A stretch of 64,000 bases of DNA from Achromobacter marplatensis. Lineage in GTDB: Bacteria; Pseudomonadota; Gammaproteobacteria; Burkholderiales; Burkholderiaceae_B. This document shows, one piece after another, positions 25,643-35,051 of this stretch; position 1 is the first letter of the stretch; each line of letters opens with the position of its first letter. The DNA lies in NCBI RefSeq assembly GCF_002209535.1, contig NZ_NJIG01000004.1, positions 372,001-436,000 on the forward strand, in the 5' to 3' direction. The notes under the pieces are model-generated. The model had not been told where the DNA came from and made no database searches. It saw nothing but the letters and a program-made list of their open reading frames with translations. Made by a program: the position numbers and the translations under genes.

Positions 25643-26968
25643 TTAGTAGCTCCTGACGATGTTCGGGTCGAGCACGAGGTCTCGCGCGACGACGATGTTG
25701 ATCTTGTCGGCCGGTTCGAGCGTGAGCGTTCGCTTGATCGATTGATTCCGCTGCAGGATTTGCCTGACCGTATCGCTGAGGGCCTGGCCAGCAGTGCCCG
25801 TCAGCGTCGACGTGGAGCTGCCGTTGTTTGATCCACTGCTGCCGACGTTGATTGTCACGTTCTGGCTGTTGTCATAGCGGCCGGCCAATGCCGCCACAGC
25901 AGCCACGCCAAATGCACTGCCAAACCGCTCCCAGAAGTGGTCGTCGACCTTCGCGGCAATGCCGGCAGCTCCTGTGCGATCAGATATGTCCCAACCGCCC
26001 AGGGCCACTCTGGCGCCGCTCGGAAAGTCCATTCTGTTGACCGACATAAGCATGCGGCTTTGGCCTTCGGCTATATCCGTGCTTACCTCCCCGGTAAGGG
26101 CTGTACCCTTTTCAATCAGAAGGTGCGTGCCATGAACGCTGTCGTAGATATCCGATGTCACCAATGCTCGGAAAGTGCCTGGGGCGTCAGTGTTTAACGA
26201 CTGTTGAATCACTGCTGGAATGATCCAGCCTTCTCGGATGTAGTACGGGGATGGGGCAGCGGACGCGAAAAGGGGGGATTTGATGCCGGCAGAGTTACCG
26301 ACCTGTCCTCCAGGGGCGGCCTGCGGCCCGACACCTTGCCCGACCGTGTTGGCCGACTGGCCTCCTGGAGGGACCGGAGGCACATTCGGGCGCGCGAATC
26401 CGCTGGTATCAATGCCGGCCGCGGCGGCGATCGCTGTGACGTCGCGAAGGGCGGATTCGGGTGTAGCCATTGCGCGCGGTGACGGGCCGGAAGCGCCCGC
26501 CACAGGTTCATCCTGCTCTTGGGATTCCCAGAAGCCAATTTCGATACCAGAGAGATCCTCTTGCTGTGCCAGTCTCGTATTGCCGCGGTGCTCTTCGATC
26601 CGTTTGGCATCGGCTTCTGTACGTGTGGGCTGAGATGGCGCCGCCGGCTCTGCCGGCTGACTCGGATCCTTCGCGGGCGCATGGACTGTCTCTTCCTCGT
26701 TGCGAGCCAGGCGGTCCCGAAGCTGGTCTGCAATCAGTCGTTGGACCGCAAACGGGTTACCAGCTTCCTTCGCTGCGCGATCTTGCTCTTGTTTTTTGGC
26801 GCGAGCTTCCGCGGCAGACTCGGGTGCCACGCCGGCGATTCGTCGAATCACGACAAAGCCGAGAACGACCGCAATGAACGTGATCAGCACGATCTTGACC
26901 AGTCCACGGGACACAGCTGTGCGACGCTGCGGAGACGCCCCGGCAGGAGAATTTGTGACGGCGCTCAT
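25643..26968 (-). CDS. virB10: VirB10 type IV secretion core protein
   Basis: 441 residues. Short cytoplasmic N terminus, one membrane helix (VKIVLITFIAVVLGFVVIRRI), Pro-rich periplasmic region and a C-terminal TrbI/VirB10 beta-barrel domain (YIREGWIIPAVIQQSLNTD, then LIEKGTALTGEV). It spans both membranes and forms the core complex with VirB9 and a lipoprotein. ATGA overlap with virB9. Confidence 0.95.
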   Translation of the reverse strand: MSAVTNSPAGASPQRRTAVSRGLVKIVLITFIAVVLGFVVIRRIAGVAPESAAEARAKKQEQDRAAKEAGNPFAVQRLIADQLRDRLARNEEETVHAPAKDPSQPAEPAAPSQPTRTEADAKRIEEHRGNTRLAQQEDLSGIEIGFWESQEQDEPVAGASGPSPRAMATPESALRDVTAIAAAAGIDTSGFARPNVPPVPPGGQSANTVGQGVGPQAAPGGQVGNSAGIKSPLFASAAPSPYYIREGWIIPAVIQQSLNTDAPGTFRALVTSDIYDSVHGTHLLIEKGTALTGEVSTDIAEGQSRMLMSVNRMDFPSGARVALGGWDISDRTGAAGIAAKVDDHFWERFGSAFGVAAVAALAGRYDNSQNVTINVGSSGSNNGSSTSTLTGTAGQALSDTVRQILQRNQSIKRTLTLEPADKINIVVARDLVLDPNIVRSY

Positions 26969-27933
26969 TGGTACGACGCATTGTTGAGGTTTTTGACACC
27001 CGACACGCCGCAACCGAACAGGCCGCAGGCCTTACCTCGGCGGTTGAATACACGGACTTCGTCCTTACGCAGCTTGAGGAGCGCGCCGTCGGGAAACAGG
27101 CGCTGAACGACAAAGTAGTTGCGGCGTACCGTAAAGTTGACGAGCTCAGCAGTTCCATCGGCACCCAGCGCGAAGATGGCGGGAATCTCCTGTACATCGT
27201 AAGGAAGCTGGATCCAGGTGAACTTGCCGTCATCGAACACCATGGCCGGCTTGAAAGGTGCATCCCCGTCAATGCGATAGTCAAAGTTCGCCTTGGAGAT
27301 GTCGACAATATCGGCCGGCCGTGCGTCGTGGTCTGACCGGCCACTAGGAGCGGGGCGGCGGGCGGCAGGCCCGGGAGCCTCCCACTCTGAGGGGGCCATC
27401 GGCCCATTCTGCTTGCTCGGCATGGCGCCATTGCCGCCGAACGTGTCCAGGCCGGCCGAGGCCAGATCTTGGTCGGCGTCTCCGGTCCAATTCACGCGCT
27501 TGTAATACGAACCTTTCGAGGCAGAGACGAACGTGACCTGGTAGGTGCGCAGGTTCGTGATAATCGTGGCGGTATTGAGCAGGTTGTCGCCTTTCGACAT
27601 CACAAACAAGTCGCGCTTCGTGCGCGCCGGCTTGAATGTCCAGCGGCTCGCGCTAGTGTCCGACGCGTAATAGCCCTTGAGGGTCTCCCCTGGCGCGAAC
27701 TCCAGGTGGACCATCGTGAATGGGCGCATCAGCACGGGATAGTCGTAGTCGCGGTCAAAATTGAACGTGACCAGTCTCGCGTCTAGGGGCATAGGGACGG
27801 CCGCGTTGGGACCAGCGTTGGCCCGCTTTTGAGCAAGTGCCACCTCTGCTCTGACGTCGCTCTCTTGTGCTGCGAGGGTGCCCGAGCACAGCAGGCAGAC
27901 GACAGCGGTAAGAATGCAAGTGACTCTGCGCAT
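26965..27933 (-). CDS. virB9: VirB9 type IV secretion core protein
   Basis: 322 residues with a signal peptide (MRRVTCILTAVVCLLCSGTLAAQ), an N-terminal beta domain and a C-terminal VirB9 domain (FDYRIDGDAPFKPAMVFDDG, EIPAIF, RNYFVVQR). It is the outer-membrane layer protein of the T4SS core. Its ATG overlaps the virB8 stop by one base (TAATG). A module like its C terminus recurs in the PilL/TcpQ protein and in the 12.9-kb lipoprotein. Confidence 0.92.
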   Translation of the reverse strand: MRRVTCILTAVVCLLCSGTLAAQESDVRAEVALAQKRANAGPNAAVPMPLDARLVTFNFDRDYDYPVLMRPFTMVHLEFAPGETLKGYYASDTSASRWTFKPARTKRDLFVMSKGDNLLNTATIITNLRTYQVTFVSASKGSYYKRVNWTGDADQDLASAGLDTFGGNGAMPSKQNGPMAPSEWEAPGPAARRPAPSGRSDHDARPADIVDISKANFDYRIDGDAPFKPAMVFDDGKFTWIQLPYDVQEIPAIFALGADGTAELVNFTVRRNYFVVQRLFPDGALLKLRKDEVRVFNRRGKACGLFGCGVSGVKNLNNASYQ

Positions 27934-28742
27934 TACTGTGCTCCCAGAGGCCGGACGCTGCTGGGGCCGAAGTAATCGGTGAGCGTCCACCACTCGACCT
28001 TGACGCCCAGTGGATTGGATCGTTGCTCTTCGATGCCCTGTTTGTCTGTGGATAGCAAAAACCGGACGGTCAAGAGCTTGGTCTTGGGGTCGCCAAACTC
28101 CTTCCCGTTGACGCGCTCCTGAAGCGTCAGGAGCATGTAGGCTTGTTTTCCGTCTACGCTGTACGTAGTGGAATTCTCGGTGACCTCGCGTGTAAGGCCC
28201 TGCTGGTCTGCGATGCGAGCCCCAATGGGATCTACCTTGGCGAAGTAGTTCGTGACCTGGTCTGTGGCTGCGCCGATGGTCCAGCTGGTCGCCTTGGGAA
28301 TGTCTACGTCGATTGAGTCGGACGGATTGGGCTTAATCGTCAGCAGCCAGGTCGCCCATTGGCGCAAAAAGAACGTCTTGTTAGCCGTTTCCGGGGTAAA
28401 GCGCTCTGCCACGCGATCAGAGATCCAGACGGCACCTGACCGCGCATCCCACTCGACAAAGTAGGGCGTCTGCTGCTTAAGCGGAACCAGTTGGAATAAC
28501 GCAATTCCCTCAATGGTCGCGACGAGGAAAAATCCAAACGCGACGATTGCTGATCGATCGGCTTGTTGTAGGGGACGCTGAAAAACCGCGTAGTACAGTC
28601 GATGGGCGCGCTCGGTCAAGGGCAGCACATGTGCATCGAATTCTGGTGTGGCGGGTGCTTGACCAGCGGGGCCTGTAGTGTCCGCAGGGCGAAGATCGGG
28701 ACGGCGGCGGCTCATGAAGCGGCTCATGAATTTGAGGGGCAT
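27933..28742 (-). CDS. virB8: VirB8 type IV secretion assembly protein
   Basis: 269 residues from ATG 28742 (frame open to 28802). Cytoplasmic basic N terminus, one membrane helix (AIVAFGFFLVATIEGIALFQLV) and the periplasmic NTF2-like VirB8 fold. First gene of the virB8-9-10-pil block, downstream of two small genes on the opposite strand, so it probably has its own promoter in 28743-28988. Confidence 0.92.
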   Translation of the reverse strand: MPLKFMSRFMSRRRPDLRPADTTGPAGQAPATPEFDAHVLPLTERAHRLYYAVFQRPLQQADRSAIVAFGFFLVATIEGIALFQLVPLKQQTPYFVEWDARSGAVWISDRVAERFTPETANKTFFLRQWATWLLTIKPNPSDSIDVDIPKATSWTIGAATDQVTNYFAKVDPIGARIADQQGLTREVTENSTTYSVDGKQAYMLLTLQERVNGKEFGDPKTKLLTVRFLLSTDKQGIEEQRSNPLGVKVEWWTLTDYFGPSSVRPLGAQ

Positions 28743-28988
28743 GATTAGGCTCTGCGATGTTGGATGAGCGATGGCGCCGTGCGGTGAGCAAGGCCAATGC
28801 ACTTATCTCTTGAAGAAAGTCCGTAGGAAGGGATAAACTGGGCCTGAAAGTTCGATCCGTGGCCTCGATTTATCTTGGCCAAACCAGCGGGCAGGGCGCC
28901 CATGCGGAGGCCCTCCATACCAGAATGATCCGAATTGCCGTTTGGTAGACTCGGATCCGTCGAACAAGAAACGTATGGGGTACTTTCC

Positions 28989-29201
28989 ATGTCCAGAGCA
29001 AAACTCGTATTGCTGCTCGCAGTCGTCGCGATCGCCGGCGGCGCGACGGTATTTGCGCTACAGAAGCCGCAAGAGCGCGCTGCAACTATGTCGATTGAGC
29101 AATCCAGCGTGGCGAAGCGCGAGTCCTTCAAGCAGATGACACCGCTTTGCCTGGCGGGCATGGACTGCCCTGCAAACGCAGCTGCTGGAGAGAAAAAATG
29201 A
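28989..29201 (+). CDS. small membrane-anchored protein embedded in the virB operon, opposite strand
   Basis: 70 residues, N-terminal signal anchor (AKLVLLLAVVAIAGGATVFAL) then a polar tail with two Cys. It lies between virB6 and virB8 but on the opposite strand, the place where virB7 or an entry-exclusion gene is found in many systems. There is no lipobox (no L-x-x-C), so it is not a standard VirB7. The stop overlaps the next ATG (ATGA), showing a two-gene operon. Function unknown; exclusion is a reasonable guess. Confidence 0.6.
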   Translation: MSRAKLVLLLAVVAIAGGATVFALQKPQERAATMSIEQSSVAKRESFKQMTPLCLAGMDCPANAAAGEKK

Positions 29202-29359
29202 GCGGACTTGTTGGCTTCGTTGTTCTCGGGCTCTTGGCGCGCGCCTTCCTGAAGGGGTTCGCCTCGGCCGGCCGCGAGGAAGGCGGCGGCGAGACTTACG
29301 CGACCCGCTTCGACAAAGAATGGGAAGAAGACTGGGACCGCGAAGCGCGGGAAGGCTGA
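29198..29359 (+). CDS. 53-residue membrane protein, partner of the preceding gene
   Basis: N-terminal hydrophobic segment (LVGFVVLGLLARAFLKGFA) and a very acidic tail (FDKEWEEDWDREAREG). Translationally coupled to the 70-residue gene (ATGA). Ends six bases before the convergent end of virB6. No family recognised. Confidence 0.55.
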   Translation: MSGLVGFVVLGLLARAFLKGFASAGREEGGGETYATRFDKEWEEDWDREAREG

Positions 29360-29364
29360 TCGCA

Positions 29365-30384
29365 TTACCGCTTGCCTCCGCTACGCAGGATTTTCGCGGC
29401 CACACCTCGGCCTAGCATTCCGCGCCCGAAGCTCTGTGCGTTCGAGCTGCCGCCCGACACGAGCCCTTGAGCAAGACCTGGAACTTGCCACATCATGAAG
29501 GCTGCGATAAAGCCAAGAAGCGCGATAGCGATCATCGCGATCTCATTCGAAGCGAAATAGAGATCAGCTTCTTTTCGACTGTCGATCTTGTCGTAGAAAC
29601 CGACCAAAGTCGGGACGATCCCTTTCGTTACCAGAACAGCGACGAACCACGCGACTAACTGCTGCAGCGACGCGGCGATCATGAAACGCAGCCAGCCATC
29701 GAACAAAAATGAGACGGCCGGAATGATGGAGAGGCCCACGAGCAATGGACCAAGGGCCAGGCCGAGCTGCAACATGACATACGACATTTGCAAGACGACG
29801 ATGAATGCGATCGACATCAGCACCATCGCGATGATGGCAAGTACTTGGCACAGGAAGATCACCAAGATAATCGGCAGGTTCTTCAGGATCTCGAAGAAGC
29901 CAATCTGATCCTTGCTGACACATTCTGAAGGACGGGAGTCGACGATCCAGTCCAGAGGGTTCAGCGACCATCCACCGTGGATCTTGCAATAGAGCGACTT
30001 TTCAGATTCCTTCCGCTTGCCGTCGGCAATTAGCGAAATGGTATCCATCGTCAGCTTCAGTATTTCGACGGGATTCGCCGAGCCCTTTGTAATCTTGGTC
30101 GCGGCCTCTTGAGTGGCCGTAACGAACATATCGCGCGGTACCCCGTTCATGCTCTGGACGATTACCATGACAACCCCCATCCTCAAGATCAGGTTGAACA
30201 GGCTCACCAGAAACTTGACGGTGTCGCTGGCTAAAAAATAGTCGCGTAACAGGAACCACACGGCTGTGCCGGACGCTCCAACGGACAGGATGATCAGGCC
30301 TTCTTCTTTGAAGATATCGGCCATGGCAAAGCCTGCCGTGTTGACCGCCGAGAACGCTTGATTGAATAGGCTTGCGACGTCCAC
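29365..30384 (-). CDS. virB6: VirB6/TrbL inner-membrane channel protein
   Basis: 339 residues with about six hydrophobic segments (for example LPIILVIFLCQVLAIIAMVL and VVLQMSYVMLQLGLALGPLL) and a periplasmic loop, as in VirB6. It forms part of the inner-membrane channel of the T4SS. Starts two bases after the stop of the 100-residue gene. Confidence 0.85.
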   Translation of the reverse strand: MDVASLFNQAFSAVNTAGFAMADIFKEEGLIILSVGASGTAVWFLLRDYFLASDTVKFLVSLFNLILRMGVVMVIVQSMNGVPRDMFVTATQEAATKITKGSANPVEILKLTMDTISLIADGKRKESEKSLYCKIHGGWSLNPLDWIVDSRPSECVSKDQIGFFEILKNLPIILVIFLCQVLAIIAMVLMSIAFIVVLQMSYVMLQLGLALGPLLVGLSIIPAVSFLFDGWLRFMIAASLQQLVAWFVAVLVTKGIVPTLVGFYDKIDSRKEADLYFASNEIAMIAIALLGFIAAFMMWQVPGLAQGLVSGGSSNAQSFGRGMLGRGVAAKILRSGGKR

Positions 30385-30385
30385 A

Positions 30386-30688
30386 TCAGCCTCCGAATTG
30401 CCAGCCGAGCGCTCGCACGACGGCGTCGAGCGCGTAAAGCGCCGTCAACGCAATCACGACGGCAATAAAGCCGGCGAGCGCATTGGGTGATGTGCAGTCG
30501 ATCTGCACGATGGCGAGGGCCACCGAAAGGCGCAGGGATTTCGCTGCGGCACGTAGCGGCTTGTGCTCAAGTCGCCCGCGCGCGGCAATTTCAACGCGAT
30601 ACCTACGCCGCTCCCTGCACACGATTCTGAGCTCGTGACGACTACGGCAAAGGACCAAGAGCACCCGCCGGAGAGGCTTTCCAGTCAT
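30386..30688 (-). CDS. small protein of the virB operon, one membrane helix
   Basis: 100 residues, Arg-rich N-terminal half and a C-terminal hydrophobic helix (NALAGFIAVVIALTALYALDAVV). It fits tightly between virB5 and virB6 (two bases on either side), so it is probably translated. A small inner-membrane helper of VirB6 or an exclusion factor is possible; not recognised. Confidence 0.55.
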   Translation of the reverse strand: MTGKPLRRVLLVLCRSRHELRIVCRERRRYRVEIAARGRLEHKPLRAAAKSLRLSVALAIVQIDCTSPNALAGFIAVVIALTALYALDAVVRALGWQFGG

Positions 30689-30690
30689 GT

Positions 30691-31452
30691 CTATAGACCG
30701 AATTCGAGTGCCGGCATCTTTCCGATGGCGGAGCGCTTGCTGGCAGCTTCCTTCGCGACCGCGTCGTAACGCAGTTGGGCACCTTCCACGGATAGCTTGT
30801 TGAGGTCTTCTTTCGTCGCTCGGTCTTGTAGATCGAGGACGACCTGACGCTGCATAAGGCTGCGCATTTCAAGAAGCTCCCCGGCCAAGACACTCGACTG
30901 CTGGTTCAGCAGCTGCAGGCCTTGGACGTTTCCCTCAATGCCCGGTATCTGTCGGGACAACTGCCGGAGATTCGCGGCGCGAGACGCGAAGGCCTCCATC
31001 GTTGCAAAGTCCTGGTCAAGCTGTTTGCGGTAGACCCCGCCTTTAGTTTGTGCGAGGTGAACATAGGCCGTCCCCCAGCGCTCAGGCGTCATGTCTAGCG
31101 ACTTCATCTCAGCGCTGGCGCTGTCGTACATGCGCTGAAGCTGCGACCCCGCCTGGTACAGGTCGGAGACACTCGAAACGAGATCGCGCATGGACAGGCC
31201 TTGGCCCCCATAAGCCTGATCCGCCAGGTTCAGCACGTTGCCGCCCAGGCGCTGTAGGTTCGTGATGTTCTGTTGCACCATCATCGTCTGTTGAGTCAGC
31301 TGCTGGGTTTGGTTCATAACGCTCAGCAGTTGTTGCGCGAAGTTGGCGCCGTCAAAGGTCGGAATCCCCGATGCCCTCGGCGCCGCGGTGATGCAACTTA
31401 GGGCGACCGCCGTGGCAGCGCGGATGAACGTCCTTCGGGTTGGTGATTGCAT
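30691..31452 (-). CDS. virB5: VirB5/TrbJ-like minor pilus protein
   Basis: 253 residues, ribosome site GAGGAGCC just upstream. Export signal MQSPTRRTFIRAATAVALSC contains RRTFIR, close to a twin-arginine motif, and is followed by long coiled-coil helices (MNQTQQLTQQTMMVQQNITNL) as in TrbJ/VirB5. These proteins sit at the T-pilus tip and are needed for pilus assembly. The Tat-like signal would be unusual for the family. Confidence 0.8.
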   Translation of the reverse strand: MQSPTRRTFIRAATAVALSCITAAPRASGIPTFDGANFAQQLLSVMNQTQQLTQQTMMVQQNITNLQRLGGNVLNLADQAYGGQGLSMRDLVSSVSDLYQAGSQLQRMYDSASAEMKSLDMTPERWGTAYVHLAQTKGGVYRKQLDQDFATMEAFASRAANLRQLSRQIPGIEGNVQGLQLLNQQSSVLAGELLEMRSLMQRQVVLDLQDRATKEDLNKLSVEGAQLRYDAVAKEAASKRSAIGKMPALEFGL

Positions 31453-31462
31453 GCTCGGCTCC

Positions 31463-32107
31463 TCAATAATGAACACGGTTGTAGATTGCACCGTCGATGA
31501 TTACGTCGATCGCGCGTGGCCCCTTGTATGGCAACCACACGACGCTGCTGTACACGTTTACGGTCGTCGGTACGCCGCCGCCTGCGTCGCCACCGAGACC
31601 GCAGTTATCGCAGACGTCCAACTGACCCACATACCCGCTCACGCACGCACGTGCACCGGCCGAGCCACCGTCGTCGCTGCTCGACTCCGAAGGGGCGTAG
31701 CTTCCCTGAAGGAGGTACTTAGGCCGCAAGGGCCTTGTCTCGCCAGTCGCCGCACCTTGAGCGACGAATTGGCTGCGGCGAGCCGGCGTATAGCCTGTTG
31801 GGCAAAGGTCATAGGGCTCCCGCGATTTTTTGGCGTAATTGTTGTTTCCCGCGATGGCGCATGTCGGAAACGGGCCCGGGGGAACCGCGTTCAAGACGCG
31901 CCATAGGCGATTGAGATAGCCATTGCATTGGCTGGGAGGCTTCATCCCTGCAAGGCACAGCAACACACCGCATCCCCATTCAGATCCGCCAGGCTCGTAC
32001 TCCGATGTGTCTGGAAGCTGGGGCAGGGCCCCTGCCGCGTGCGTGGCCAATGAGGCCAGCAGCAACGTAGCTGCGACTCCGACAACGAACTTACGGATTT
32101 GGGACAC
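31463..32107 (-). CDS. TrbM-like secreted conjugation protein
   Basis: 214 residues from a GTG at 32107 that follows AGGAGGTGTC; the start overlaps the virB4 3' end. Signal peptide (SQIRKFVVGVAATLLLASLATHAAG), then CGVLLCLAGMKPPSQCNGYLNR, the Cys-rich signature of TrbM, and further Cys downstream. TrbM-like proteins occur in many conjugation operons, with an unclear role in pilus assembly. Position between virB4 and virB5 fits. Confidence 0.8.
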   Translation of the reverse strand: MSQIRKFVVGVAATLLLASLATHAAGALPQLPDTSEYEPGGSEWGCGVLLCLAGMKPPSQCNGYLNRLWRVLNAVPPGPFPTCAIAGNNNYAKKSREPYDLCPTGYTPARRSQFVAQGAATGETRPLRPKYLLQGSYAPSESSSDDGGSAGARACVSGYVGQLDVCDNCGLGGDAGGGVPTTVNVYSSVVWLPYKGPRAIDVIIDGAIYNRVHY

Positions 32108-34724
32108 GTGACACCTCCTGGAAATATGCCTCACGCCAGTCCGGACGGCCGGACGCTCGGTGATGGTCAAACAGGGCCTGCGCATCAAGCTCGCTTCTGA
32201 GCACAGCCAAAGATCGCGGGTCCAGGCGGAGAGCTACCTTGCGCATGAACCCATCCTTCTGCGTGAGGAAGTAGTCTTGTTTCGGCGTACCTTCCGCCAA
32301 TTGGTCTATTTGCTGCGGATTCAGGCCGAGTTCGGTGAAGGCCTTGCGCAGCGAAGGTGACGTCTTGGCTGCCGGGTACGGCAGAACGATTCGGTTCGGG
32401 ACGTTGTCGCGGATCGAGGCGTAGATTGGGGAGTTGATGTAGCGCTCAGGCGATTGAGCGTCCATCCATACGCAGCCGAGGAGCTTACGTAACGTGTCGA
32501 TCCATTCCGCCAGTTTTCGTGCAAATATCGGCTCCTCCAGGTACCCCCACACCTCGGGCAACCCGATGAAGGTGGGCGCAACAAGGCCTGAGTTTCTGCG
32601 ACTCTCGATCCTGTCCTGAATGCGATAGAAGCAATACAGAAGATAGGGAACGAGGACGTCTGGCTGAGCCAGGAGCTTTCCCATTTCAATGCCCAACGCA
32701 GCGGCTGCCCGGCCAGTGGCGATCTCGTCAAAGATATCGAGTTCGTTATCGAACCAGCGTGCGTTTAAGCTATCTCCAACCCATTCCGAAAGTGCATTGC
32801 GGAATGAACCGACGGGGAGTTGGACGTAGACCGCGTGGAGCTTCCAGTCTTTGCGCCGCAGCTTTATGGTTCCAAGGAGGGCCTTTTCCAGCTCTTCGCG
32901 ATCGGCGCTGGTTGCCGAGTAGCCGCGTCGTTCGGACAGCGTGCAGATCCAGTCTTTAACGAACTTAAGGTGTCGTACTTCGCCGATCAACGACAGTGGA
33001 TTGACCGTCAGCCGGTCTGCGCTGGTGTCCTCAGGATCGCAGTAGACGCCGCCCTGCATCATGATTGGAATGCGGCTCGAAAATGTGCGGTCGAAGATGA
33101 ATACGTCCGATCCGGTGTACTTGCGGAACAAAGTCCAGCCTAAGTTCACAATCGTTGTCTTGCCTAGGCCGGTCTCGCCGCAGACGAGCGTGTGCCCGAT
33201 GTCATGGTAGAAGCCAGTCCAGAAATACGGGGTGCCGTAATCTGTGGGAAGCCCTGCAAGAGCCGGGGATGGGCGCTTCATCGTGGTGCTCAAGTGCCGA
33301 TTCTCTTTCGACCCTTGCGACACGGTGCGCAGCGGTACTGCACGCGCCACAACTTCAGATCGAAGCGGTGCCCAGCGCGCGATGTCTCGCCAGGCGCCGG
33401 GGATGGACGCAGACCATGTGGATAGGGTGCCAAGCGTCTCGACGAGGGGCAAGAACTTCGCACTTATCAATGCGTCTCCGACTTTTCCTGCTGTAGCTCT
33501 GGCCTGTTTCATGGCCTCGTCCCAATCCTCGACGCGCTCGCCCTGGAACGGCGCGGAAAACGAGGTCACGCTGAGGGTGTACTGGCCGTAAGCGATCTTT
33601 CCCCGGTTCACGTCTTTCTTCAGGTCTTCCGTTTCGTCGGCTGCTTCAACGCGACCTCTGTCCTCGCGCGGCGAGTAATTTGGATCGCCGGAGTTCGCTG
33701 CTACAGAAGCCAAAGCCCGCAAGTCCAAAGCGCTGGTGCGGTGGTATGACCCCATCTTCTCGATCATTCGAGTGCTGGCGCTGGCATCTTGGATTCGATA
33801 GACGTGGCTGATCGTCACTTCGCCGGGCACCTTAAGAAGGTCGTCCAGCGCATGAGGACGGAGGCGCGAAGGATAAAACTGGTGTGCGGCTGGCACGCCC
33901 GTGACCACACCAATGCGCTTGTAGCTCTCGGCTTTGAACAGGACGTAGTCCTCAGCCGGTATAACTTCCCCATTAGCCATCGATTCATCGAGGAAATCGA
34001 CCATGGCCACCTCCGCACGACGTGGCGCCGCTGGAGCTGCGCACGACGCCAAGAAGGCGCCCAATGTGTCGCCGATGAGCCTTGTGAGCGTCAGCCCCGG
34101 CAGGCTGGCTCGCATCCGGGATAGGTGGTTTTCAAACTCCTTGACTGCAGCACTGAGCTCGACCGACGTATAGGCGAAGTCGGCTTGGTCGGACCATATG
34201 CCACGAAGCGCGTGAACGATCGCTTGGACAGGGCCAGCCTTTTCATGGGCCATCGCGTGGAAGAACCTGCCCGCGATGCGATCCAAGCCGGCGGAAGCGC
34301 TTAACGCGATGGCGACATAGTGCCGGTTTATGAAGTTGGATTTAGTCTTGAACGCGTTGCTGCGCTCGTCTTCGACGATCTGAGAGTACGGATCCGGCAT
34401 GACCGCGGCGGTGTGCGGGTCACACTTTCGACGATGCGTGATGAACCAGAATGTCAACGGGTAGCGGCTGGCGACCTGAAATGCGTGTTCAGCTTGCTGC
34501 ATGAGACCAAGCAGTTGCGCAGATGATTGACTATCGGTGTCTGGACCCGTGTACTCGAAGCAGGCCATCAACGAGGAATCCTTGTTGACGACGATTTGGT
34601 CGTTGTATCGGAACATCCACGGCAACAGTTCAGCCGTGGGCGCAAGGCCGCTTGCCCGGGCTGCTTCCAGTTCGCCCAACGTGCCGGCGTCGAGGCGGTA
34701 GCCCTCTTTCTCTGTCAATAGCAT
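32091..34724 (-). CDS. virB4: VirB4 conjugal transfer ATPase
   Basis: 877 residues. CagE/TrbE/VirB N-terminal domain, then Walker A GETGLGKTT near residue 514, Walker B region in the C-terminal half and arginine-rich C terminus. It powers pilus assembly and substrate transfer. Longer than Agrobacterium VirB4 (789). Start overlaps the virB3 end by 10 bases. Confidence 0.95.
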   Translation of the reverse strand: MLLTEKEGYRLDAGTLGELEAARASGLAPTAELLPWMFRYNDQIVVNKDSSLMACFEYTGPDTDSQSSAQLLGLMQQAEHAFQVASRYPLTFWFITHRRKCDPHTAAVMPDPYSQIVEDERSNAFKTKSNFINRHYVAIALSASAGLDRIAGRFFHAMAHEKAGPVQAIVHALRGIWSDQADFAYTSVELSAAVKEFENHLSRMRASLPGLTLTRLIGDTLGAFLASCAAPAAPRRAEVAMVDFLDESMANGEVIPAEDYVLFKAESYKRIGVVTGVPAAHQFYPSRLRPHALDDLLKVPGEVTISHVYRIQDASASTRMIEKMGSYHRTSALDLRALASVAANSGDPNYSPREDRGRVEAADETEDLKKDVNRGKIAYGQYTLSVTSFSAPFQGERVEDWDEAMKQARATAGKVGDALISAKFLPLVETLGTLSTWSASIPGAWRDIARWAPLRSEVVARAVPLRTVSQGSKENRHLSTTMKRPSPALAGLPTDYGTPYFWTGFYHDIGHTLVCGETGLGKTTIVNLGWTLFRKYTGSDVFIFDRTFSSRIPIMMQGGVYCDPEDTSADRLTVNPLSLIGEVRHLKFVKDWICTLSERRGYSATSADREELEKALLGTIKLRRKDWKLHAVYVQLPVGSFRNALSEWVGDSLNARWFDNELDIFDEIATGRAAAALGIEMGKLLAQPDVLVPYLLYCFYRIQDRIESRRNSGLVAPTFIGLPEVWGYLEEPIFARKLAEWIDTLRKLLGCVWMDAQSPERYINSPIYASIRDNVPNRIVLPYPAAKTSPSLRKAFTELGLNPQQIDQLAEGTPKQDYFLTQKDGFMRKVALRLDPRSLAVLRSELDAQALFDHHRASGRPDWREAYFQEVSRVPNP

Positions 34725-35047
34725 GGGAAATCTCTGCCGAAGCCGAAGGGGCGCTTGTTCCGCTTTTGGGTCCCAATAGCGCGAGGTGCGTAGTGGTCGT
34801 GCTGAGTCTTGTACGCCTGGTACACATCGATCTTGTCGGGATCCTTGCTCATCACGTACCGCAGGCCGAAATAAATAGGTATGCCTATGAGTGCCAACCA
34901 GAAGCTACGGCTTATGACTGCAAAGAGCGGCACGAGCAATAGGAACGCGCCAGCAGCTCGACGGTCGAGGCCGATGATGCGGCGCTTCTCGATGAGGGCT
35001 TTGTCGATCTCGACTTCGAGCTCGTCGACCAGGTCGCGTTCGTCCAT
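34715..35047 (-). CDS. virB3: VirB3 inner-membrane protein
   Basis: 110 residues with two adjacent hydrophobic stretches (AGAFLLLVPLFAVISR and SFWLALIGIPIYFGLRYV). Size and order between virB2 and virB4 identify VirB3, which works with VirB4 in pilus assembly. Confidence 0.85.
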   Translation of the reverse strand: MDERDLVDELEVEIDKALIEKRRIIGLDRRAAGAFLLLVPLFAVISRSFWLALIGIPIYFGLRYVMSKDPDKIDVYQAYKTQHDHYAPRAIGTQKRNKRPFGFGRDFPCY

Positions 35048-35051
35048 CGCC

